Shown here: positions 20,673 through 25,789 of the stretch, one piece after another
Position numbering within the stretch: position 1 is the stretch's first letter
Layout of the letters: each line of letters begins with the position of its first letter
Assembly (NCBI GenBank): GCA_003151625.1
Contig: PLYC01000026.1
Location: 5,552-49,118 of the forward strand
Length of the DNA stretch: 43,567 bases
Direction: 5' to 3'
Source: Candidatus Doudnabacteria bacterium
GTDB lineage: Bacteria > Patescibacteriota > Doudnabacteria > UBA920
Program-made: the position numbers and the translations under genes
Notes under the pieces: model-generated
Told to the model about the DNA's origin: nothing
What the model saw: only the letters and a program-made list of their open reading frames with translations
The model's database searches: none

Positions 20673-21911
20673 TTAAGGGGTGGTAACAGTACCGGGTGGA
20701 ATAGTGACAGTACCCGGTGGAATTGTGACCGTCCCTGGAGTCGTAGCTGCCGGGATATTTACCCCAACCAAATTTTGCACTATGGCGATAATGGCAAAGG
20801 AGAGGACGGCGACCAGGAGGCCGAGGACTGCCCAGGTAATGGTTTTTTTTGCGGCCAGGATGGCTTCTTCCTGGCCTGAAGAAATTACCATTCTAAACCC
20901 GCCAATAACTATAAACGCCACGGCCCACACCGCAATAATTCCTAAAAATCCTTTCATAATATTAACCAGTAAAGCGGTTAGGTTATCGAATTTGGAAATT
21001 GGGTTAACAAGCGTAGCGTAACTGTTACTGGTTTGTCCGCCTACTGCGATGGAGCATGTTCCCCCCGTGGCCGCCGAACAGATTAGTCCAGGACTACAGC
21101 TTCCCTGAAGTGCCGGACCTCCGGTGCAAGGTGTGCTGGCAGCTGCAGACCCGGTAGTTACAGAAATTGGATTTCCTTGGGGAGAGGTCAATTGATTATT
21201 GCTTGAATCAAACAAGTTTACTGTTATGGTATTGGAACCAGATGTCTGAAAGTATTCATCAGTATTAACCGGTATTTGCACAGTAGCCGAACCACCGCTA
21301 TTAGTAAAATTAAAACACTGATTGCCGCTATTAACACAAGCCTCCCCAGATGCCACATTAGAACCCATATTGCTCACCGTTAGATTCATGGTGTCGCCAA
21401 TATTGTAATTGGACTTATCGGCTTTTACTGTTGGGCTTGATGATTGGCTACCAGATCCAGATGCACTGCTATTAGTAATATTAACCGGGCTGCTTTGTGT
21501 TTGTTGAATTGCGTTAGCGTCTAAAATTTTAACAAAAAATCCGTAATTGGCAGGGTTGGCGGGGCTCGGTACCACTTGGCTCGGCACAACACTAAAAGTA
21601 TAAGAAATAGAAGTCCCTCCATTAAAGGACATTACTTTGCCGTCTACCTGGGCTCCACTGGGTGTGGCACTGGTTTGCGCAAACAAGTTTATAATTACCC
21701 GGGGGTCGGCTTGCAGACAGGTTGTATCTGTACGGGTGACTGTGGCCGTAAGGTTTATTGTATCGGCTGAACCGACGGAAGATTTATCGCCGCCAAATTG
21801 TACGCTAACGCAGCCTGCTAAGACTCGCGGGGAGCCAAGCATAAGGAATTCCGCTGCTACAAAAATTAATAGGAAAAAGAATTTGCTAATTTTTATTGTT
21901 TTTGATTTCAT
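20673..21911 (-). CDS. T4SS-pilin-type membrane protein with Ig-like ectodomains
   Basis: 412 aa from ATG 21909-21911 (the frame extends upstream to 22028, but MKSKTIKISKFFFLLIFVAA is a clear signal peptide start). After the signal peptide come two beta-rich Ig-like domains (about 28-145 and 155-255), then a Cys-rich loop (CTGGPALQGSC...LICSAATGGTC). The C-terminal two-helix module (about 300-385: IMKGFLGIIAVWAVAFIVIGGF, SSGQEEAILAAKKTITWAVLGLLVA) is the TrbC/VirB2-like pilin domain widespread in CPR (T4SS_pilin). The tail is a three-copy PPGTVTI repeat. A solitary gene with its own -10 box, convergent with the lectin-like operon. It may build a surface fibre or act as a membrane scaffold; no other T4SS gene is nearby. 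Confidence 0.8.
   Translation of the reverse strand: MKSKTIKISKFFFLLIFVAAEFLMLGSPRVLAGCVSVQFGGDKSSVGSADTINLTATVTRTDTTCLQADPRVIINLFAQTSATPSGAQVDGKVMSFNGGTSISYTFSVVPSQVVPSPANPANYGFFVKILDANAIQQTQSSPVNITNSSASGSGSQSSSPTVKADKSNYNIGDTMNLTVSNMGSNVASGEACVNSGNQCFNFTNSGGSATVQIPVNTDEYFQTSGSNTITVNLFDSSNNQLTSPQGNPISVTTGSAAASTPCTGGPALQGSCSPGLICSAATGGTCSIAVGGQTSNSYATLVNPISKFDNLTALLVNIMKGFLGIIAVWAVAFIVIGGFRMVISSGQEEAILAAKKTITWAVLGLLVAVLSFAIIAIVQNLVGVNIPAATTPGTVTIPPGTVTIPPGTVTTP
20678..20740. repeat. Three-copy 21-bp tandem repeat in the pilin-like gene
   Basis: Units of the form GGTGGAATNGTGACNGTNCCC recur at 21-bp spacing and encode PPGTVTI on the minus strand. Copies differ by a few bases, as expected for a slippage-prone coding repeat. 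Confidence 0.7.
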
Positions 21912-21936
21912 AAAAGAGTTTAATTTTATTACCAAT

Positions 21937-21942
21937 ATTATA
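21937..21942 (-). promoter_or_regulatory. -10 box for the pilin-like gene
   Basis: TATAAT on the minus strand, giving a 5' UTR of roughly 20 nt before the ATG at 21911. No clear -35 is seen. Confidence 0.4.
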
Positions 21943-22020
21943 CAACAAATCGGGCAAATTGGGAATTTAGGCGGGATTTTGTGGGGTTTAATAGGTTTTA
22001 AAGGAATATTGGCAGGGAGT

Positions 22021-22048
22021 TTGTGCAATAATAGTTTTGTGTTATAAT
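22021..22048 (+). promoter_or_regulatory. Promoter for ftsZ
   Basis: TTGTGC (22021-22026), a 16-bp spacer and TATAAT (22043-22048) preceded by TGT. It faces away from the pilin-like gene, and a leader of about 110 nt follows. Confidence 0.6.
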
Positions 22049-22071
22049 CCTGTTAGAGAAAACAAACATCA

Positions 22072-22149
22072 AAAATCAAAAAGCAAGCTTTAGCGAGAGT
22101 TATTCACTTTTTTGCGGGGCTTGATTTTATTTTTTTTATCTATTATTCT
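22072..22149 (+). promoter_or_regulatory. Possible attenuator hairpin in the ftsZ leader
   Basis: AAAATCAA (22072-22079) pairs with TTGATTTT (22131-22138), with an added GC pair after an AAA bulge, and a run of eight T follows (22141-22148). The loop is large (about 45 nt). If formed, it would terminate transcription 15 nt before the ftsZ ATG. Confidence 0.35.
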
Positions 22150-22163
22150 GAACTTAGCAAACT

Positions 22164-23363
22164 ATGAAAAAATCTATGGAAGTGAAACCCAAAATTGAGA
22201 CTTTTGCCCGAATTAAGGTCTTGGGCATTGGCGGCTCCGGCACTAATGCTGTTAATAGAATGACCCAGTTGGGCATAAAGGGAGTGGAGTTTATATCAAT
22301 AAATACCGATGCCCAGGCTTTGCATAACAACCAAGCCGACCGCAAAGTCCATATTGGCAAAGGCGTAACCAAAGGCCTTGGCAGTGGGATGAATCCGGAC
22401 TTGGGCAGGCAAGCCGCGGAAGAAAGCGTGGAAGAGCTGGAAGAAGTTATAGACAACGCCGATATGATTTTTATTACCTGCGGACTTGGCGGCGGCACCG
22501 GCAGCGGCGCGGCTCCTATTGTGGCGGAACTGGCCAAAAATAAGGGCGTGTTAACAGTGGGCGTGGTCACCAAGCCGTTTACTTTTGAAGGCAGCAAGAG
22601 AAAAGAAGTCGCCGAAACAGCTTACGATAATTTAAAAGACAAAGTAGACGCCATAATTTCTATTCACAACGACCGCATATTACAAATAATAGATAAAAAA
22701 ACTTCCCTGATAGATGCCTTTAAAACCGTGGACGAAGTTTTAAGACAGGGGATAGCCGGCATTTCAGACCTTATTACCACTCACGGTATTGTTAATGCCG
22801 ACTTTGCCGACGTAAAAAGCATTATGATGGATGCCGGAACCGCCTTAATGGGTATTGGCAGAGCCAGCGGTGAAAATCGCGCGCAGGAAGCAGCCAAGGC
22901 GGCCATTAATTCGCCTTTGCTGGAAATGACCATAGACGGCGCCAAAGGCGTGCTGTTTAACATTACCGGTGGTCCATCCTTGGGTATGTTTGAAATAGAC
23001 GAAGCCGCCAAGGTTATTACTAAGAGTATAGACACAGATGCCAAAGTCAAATTTGGCGCGGTTATAGACGAAGCCATGGGCGACGAAGTCCGCATTACGG
23101 TTATTGCCACCGGTTTTGACGAGAGCAGTAAAAGAGTCACTCCCGCGGTTATGGTTTTAAACGATGAAGCCAGGAAGCCAAAAATTCAGGAGCCGAAAAT
23201 TATGGCTCCGCCGGTAATGGCTTCGCTGGAATTTAGAAAGCCTATGTTTAACCCCAAACCCGCTCCGCCAATAGAAATTATGAATCCGGATCCTGCGCCT
23301 CCGCTTCAGGCGACAGAAGACGAGTTGGACATCCCGGCTTTTATCCGCAAGAAAATGAAATAA
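22164..23363 (+). CDS. ftsZ: Cell division protein FtsZ
   Basis: Tubulin-like GTPase forming the Z ring. VLGIGGSGTNAVNRM starts the GTPase domain; the tubulin signature GGGTGSG is at residues 109-115, and T7-loop residues (NADFADVKSIM) are near 209-220. The C-terminal linker is Pro-rich (about 335-385) and ends in ELDIPAFIRKKMK, the conserved tail that binds FtsA. The length, 399 aa, is typical. It lies about 14 kb from ftsA and has its own promoter and leader. No SD precedes the ATG. Confidence 0.96.
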   Translation: MKKSMEVKPKIETFARIKVLGIGGSGTNAVNRMTQLGIKGVEFISINTDAQALHNNQADRKVHIGKGVTKGLGSGMNPDLGRQAAEESVEELEEVIDNADMIFITCGLGGGTGSGAAPIVAELAKNKGVLTVGVVTKPFTFEGSKRKEVAETAYDNLKDKVDAIISIHNDRILQIIDKKTSLIDAFKTVDEVLRQGIAGISDLITTHGIVNADFADVKSIMMDAGTALMGIGRASGENRAQEAAKAAINSPLLEMTIDGAKGVLFNITGGPSLGMFEIDEAAKVITKSIDTDAKVKFGAVIDEAMGDEVRITVIATGFDESSKRVTPAVMVLNDEARKPKIQEPKIMAPPVMASLEFRKPMFNPKPAPPIEIMNPDPAPPLQATEDELDIPAFIRKKMK

Positions 23364-23450
23364 GTAAATAAGCTGGTCAGCTAATAAGCTGGTCAGCTTT
23401 TTTAATTAATTAAGCTTATAAGCTAGTATGCTGATAAGCCAATAAGGAGA
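23364..23450. repeat. TAAGC/GCTGATAAGC word repeat; terminator for ftsZ
   Basis: AATAAGCTGGTCAGC occurs twice in direct orientation, followed by T6, and AAGCTG/CAGCTT can form a terminator stem. More TAAGC words follow up to the SD of the next gene. TAAGCCAATAAG (23435-23446) reappears inverted at 23832-23843, flanking the four-helix-bundle gene. Confidence 0.55.
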
Positions 23451-23484
23451 ACGAGGTATGCCCATAAAAAGCTTCTAAGATATA

Positions 23485-23823
23485 GTGGCTTGGAAAAAAT
23501 CGTATGAGTTAGTGTTAGAGGTTTACAAATTAACCGAGAAGTATCCAAAACAGGAAATATTTGGGCTAACTAGTCAGAGCAGACGGTGTGGAGTATCTAT
23601 TCCTTCTAATATTGCCGAAGGGTTTAGAAGAAGGACAGTAAACGATAGTTTGCATTTTTATAATATTTCTCAAGGTTCACTGGAAGAATTACGCTATCAG
23701 ATGATCTTGGCAAGGGACTTAGGTTATATTACGAAAGGGGAGTACGAAAAAATTAGTTTGCTCGCGGAAGAAGCCAGTAAGGTTTTGAATGGCTGGATTA
23801 AATCACAGGGCAAAGTTGCTTAG
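23485..23823 (+). CDS. Four-helix-bundle protein (S23/IVS family), N-terminus broken by a stop codon
   Basis: The product WKKSYELVLEVYKLTEKYPKQE...LTSQSRRCGVSIPSNIAEGFRR...FYNISQGSLEELRYQ is the four-helix-bundle family encoded in 23S rRNA intervening sequences and as free genes in many CPR. Members normally start M-x-IKSF-K-DL-x-VW. Here ATG 23458, with a good SD (AAGGAG), reads MPIKSF and then TAA at 23476-23478 before DIVAWKKS in the same frame. So the original start is cut off by a nonsense codon, possibly a lysine codon changed to TAA. Translation could restart at GTG 23485, giving 112 aa that keep nearly the full fold; otherwise it is a pseudogene. The gene is flanked by 12-bp inverted repeats (TAAGCCAATAAG). 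Confidence 0.75.
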   Translation: MAWKKSYELVLEVYKLTEKYPKQEIFGLTSQSRRCGVSIPSNIAEGFRRRTVNDSLHFYNISQGSLEELRYQMILARDLGYITKGEYEKISLLAEEASKVLNGWIKSQGKVA

Positions 23824-23866
23824 CTGATTAACTTATTGGCTTACAGGCTTATTAACTAAAATGCGC

Positions 23867-23895
23867 TTGATTTTTTAGCGCGGATGTGCTATAAT
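23867..23895 (+). promoter_or_regulatory. Promoter for the 24184 gene
   Basis: TTGATT (23867-23872), a 17-bp spacer and TATAAT (23890-23895) preceded by TGC. It leaves about 280 nt of leader before the ATG. Confidence 0.7.
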
Positions 23896-23901
23896 ATATT
23901 A

Positions 23902-24183
23902 GTAAGGTGTTTCATGGTCGATCGTCCTAAATAAACAGGGGCGGAAATACTCTCGCATAAGAAACAAAAAGTAAGTCAAAAACAAAAAACAATTAAATTA
24001 ACCCGCCTAAACTTTGCCATTTTTATTGGAAAGTTGATTTTATTTAAATAAGGTTAATTACCTAATTTGGTTAAAATTTAACAGCAAAGTTTTGGAGGGT
24101 AAAATAATAAGAAATTCCGTTAACATCGGCTCTTTCAATTGGGGAGCGGATTTCTAGAGGACGGAATTTCTGAACCAAATATT
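23902..24183 (+). promoter_or_regulatory. Long structured leader or ncRNA
   Basis: About 280 nt with no convincing gene. AACTTT/AAAGTT pair near 24010-24035. Close to the gene, AGAAATTCCGT (24110-24120) pairs perfectly with ACGGAATTTCT (24161-24171), enclosing a GCTCT/GGAGC inner stem. No known riboswitch was recognised. The last hairpin ends 12 nt before the ATG at 24184 and could control its translation. Confidence 0.4.
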
Positions 24184-24618
24184 ATGACTCAAGAAACACC
24201 GGCAAAAGTTATAAGCTTGCTTGGAGTGGCGTTAGTTTCATTGTCGTTTATGTTCGCGATAACGTTGAGTAACGCCAGTTTTACCCAAGTCTATAATCCT
24301 ATTCCCGACATTTTTGGGCCGGCAAAAACTATGGCTGTTTTGGACAACGTCTCGAGCAGCTACAGCAATTTTGTCTACGCTCAATTAGTCAGGCCGGAAT
24401 CTCCGGAGTTTGCCATGGCTGCCGATAATCTGGCCTACATTGGCCAGGAGGCGGGCTCGCAAATTTCAAACTACTTAGGATTGAATTCCCAGAGCGTTTA
24501 TTCCCTAAGGCCGCAAGTGGCCGGGGCTTCAACGCAAATTGTAATTAGTAAGTACTATCCCGCGACTTCTGGAGGGGGATTGGGGATATTCTCACTATTA
24601 ATGGGACCAAGTAATTAG
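24184..24618 (+). CDS. Small membrane-anchored or secreted protein, unknown
   Basis: 144 aa from ATG 24184 (the frame extends to TTG 24139, but those codons lie in the leader hairpin). One N-terminal hydrophobic segment (residues 8-28, VISLLGVALVSLSFMFAI) could be a signal anchor; the rest is a polar ectodomain with SSSYSNFVYAQLV and NYLGLNSQSVYSL and a Gly-rich C-terminus. No cysteine or enzymatic motif. No family recognised. It is a single gene between its own promoter and terminator. Confidence 0.7.
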   Translation: MTQETPAKVISLLGVALVSLSFMFAITLSNASFTQVYNPIPDIFGPAKTMAVLDNVSSSYSNFVYAQLVRPESPEFAMAADNLAYIGQEAGSQISNYLGLNSQSVYSLRPQVAGASTQIVISKYYPATSGGGLGIFSLLMGPSN

Positions 24619-24660
24619 AAATTAGGAAATAGAGAAATAAGGAAATTATAACTGAATTTT

Positions 24661-24697
24661 AAAAAGCTTCCGGATGTATCCCCGGAAGCTTTTTTTA
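24661..24697 (+). terminator. Strong intrinsic terminator
   Basis: AAAAAGCTTCCGG (24661-24673) pairs perfectly with CCGGAAGCTTTTT (24682-24694) around an 8-nt loop, and T continues. Confidence 0.9.
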
Positions 24698-24703
24698 TTT
24701 AGG

Positions 24704-24760
24704 ATGTCAAAGGTGCTCTTTGACATCGCGAAAACCAAATGTCAAAGAACACCTTTGACA
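24704..24760. repeat. TGTCAAAG inverted repeat
   Basis: GTCAAAGGTGCTCTTTGACAT (24704-24724 region) and ATGTCAAAGAACACCTTTGAC (24740-24760) are reverse complements with one mismatch, and each half is itself nearly palindromic. It looks like a dispersed intergenic repeat. The rest of 24761-25222 holds the NrdR-controlled promoter and a word-repeat palindrome. Confidence 0.65.
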
Positions 24761-24864
24761 CTCTAGATAGTAGATTTGCCCGGCAAGAGTATTTTTTTAT
24801 TTTTTTTGTGGATATCTCTTTCTCCAAGGTGACAGTTTTTAAAAATGCTAAGCATTTAGGGGTC

Positions 24865-24893
24865 TTGAAAAAAACTATATGTAGTATTATAAT
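24865..24893 (+). promoter_or_regulatory. Promoter of nrdR-nrdJ
   Basis: TTGAAA (24865-24870), a 17-bp spacer and TATAAT (24888-24893). The start of transcription would fall near 24900, giving a leader of about 320 nt before nrdR. An NrdR box fills the spacer and a second lies just after the start. Confidence 0.75.
24872..24887. promoter_or_regulatory. NrdR box 1 (promoter spacer)
   Basis: AAACTATATGTAGTAT fits the known NrdR-box pattern C-w-A-T-A-T-n-T-w-G at its core (CTATATGTAG, 24875-24884). It lies between the -35 and -10 boxes, so bound NrdR would exclude RNA polymerase. Confidence 0.7.
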
Positions 24894-24904
24894 AATATAG
24901 GTAT

Positions 24905-24920
24905 CCACTATATCTAGTGG
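24905..24920. promoter_or_regulatory. NrdR box 2 (just downstream of the start site)
   Basis: CCACTATATCTAGTGG contains the core CTATATCTAG. Its centre is 33 bp from the centre of box 1, about three helical turns, the same-face spacing expected of paired NrdR boxes. Confidence 0.75.
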
Positions 24921-25119
24921 ACAAGTCCATTCGGGGAAATCCAAACAAAAATACAAAAAGGCCGGAAATTTTAGAAAACCCATAAAATATAGGCTTTTAC
25001 ATAATTGTTTATTATATCCTGTCCGCAGGGGTTGTTAAAGATTCGCCAAATTATAGTAAATTAATAAAATAAGGTTTTTAATTTAAGTTTATCGGAGGGT
25101 TTAAAAAGTTTACTTATTA

Positions 25120-25215
25120 TAAATTGGATACTAATAGATATTAAGATATTGATAGATTTGTTTATAACCTATTAATATCAACTAATATCTTAATATCCCA
25201 ATATCTTTCCTAGAA
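25120..25215. repeat. Word-repeat palindrome (GATATTAA) before nrdR
   Basis: ACTAATAGATATTAAGATATTGATAG on the left is answered by CTATTAATATC, ACTAATATCTTAATATC and CAATATC on the right. It ends within 10 bp of the nrdR ATG. Confidence 0.6.
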
Positions 25216-25222
25216 TACAATT

Positions 25223-25669
25223 ATGAGATGTCCCAACTGCCAAAATGAAGATACTAAAGTGCTGGACAGCCGGCCGGTGGATGATGGCGGCGCTATTCGT
25301 AGGCGAAGGGAGTGCGAGAAGTGCGATTTTCGCTTTTCCACTTATGAGGAAATAGAAATATTGGACTTGGCAGTTATAAAAAAGGACGGCAGCAAACAGG
25401 CCTTTTCCAAGGAAAAGCTGGAGAGGGCAATAAGGCTACCTATGGACAAACGGCCTCACACCGACGAAACCTTCCGTAAGTTGGTAGCGGCAATAGAAAT
25501 AGACATCCAGAAAAAAGCCAAAGACGGGGAAATCAAGAGCGCGGATATTGGCGATATAGTTATGAAGAAGCTCAAACGAGCGGACAAAGTTGCCTACATC
25601 CGCTTTGCCGCAGTCTACAGACAGTTCGAGGATGTAGAGGAGTTTAAAGAGGAACTTAAAAAGTTATAA
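25223..25669 (+). CDS. nrdR: Transcriptional repressor NrdR
   Basis: NrdR, the ATP/dATP-sensing repressor of ribonucleotide reductase genes. The N-terminal zinc ribbon has Cys3-x-x-Cys6 and Cys31-x-x-Cys34 with the family string RPVDDGGAIRRRRECEKC; the ATP-cone follows (about 49-139, VIKKDGSKQAFSKEKLERAI). 148 aa is the normal length. Two NrdR boxes overlap the promoter about 300 bp upstream, so autoregulation of nrdR and nrdJ is likely. nrdJ starts 120 bp downstream on the same strand; the gap contains a long hairpin that may lower read-through. Confidence 0.96.
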   Translation: MRCPNCQNEDTKVLDSRPVDDGGAIRRRRECEKCDFRFSTYEEIEILDLAVIKKDGSKQAFSKEKLERAIRLPMDKRPHTDETFRKLVAAIEIDIQKKAKDGEIKSADIGDIVMKKLKRADKVAYIRFAAVYRQFEDVEEFKEELKKL

Positions 25670-25671
25670 CC

Positions 25672-25757
25672 TACAGTTTACGAAGTACGAACAGGTACGA
25701 ACTTACGAAGTTTGTCCGTTCGTAAGTTCGTAAAATTTCGTACTTCGTAAAGTCCTC
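25672..25757. repeat. Near-perfect nested hairpin of TACGAA words
   Basis: TTTACGAAGTACGAA (25677-25691) pairs perfectly with 25737-25751, and inside it TACGAACTTACGAA (25696-25709) pairs perfectly with 25719-25732. The whole 75-nt gap is one hairpin made of a single repeated word. It could modulate nrdR-to-nrdJ read-through. Confidence 0.8.
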
Positions 25758-25789
25758 ACAAAATAAAACCATTAATTATATCTAATACC

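Noticed and set aside
21637-22047. 136-aa plus-strand frame opposite the pilin-like gene
   Set aside because: It covers the signal peptide and promoters of the real genes on both sides and has no start signals.
24699-24983. 94-aa open frame on the minus strand
   Set aside because: It runs through the NrdR boxes, the promoter and the TGTCAAAG repeat, has no SD and an unlikely composition.
24865-25222. Cobalamin riboswitch in the leader before nrdR/nrdJ
   Set aside because: I looked for the B12-box (GCCACTG-like) and the conserved core and found none; the control seen is by NrdR boxes.
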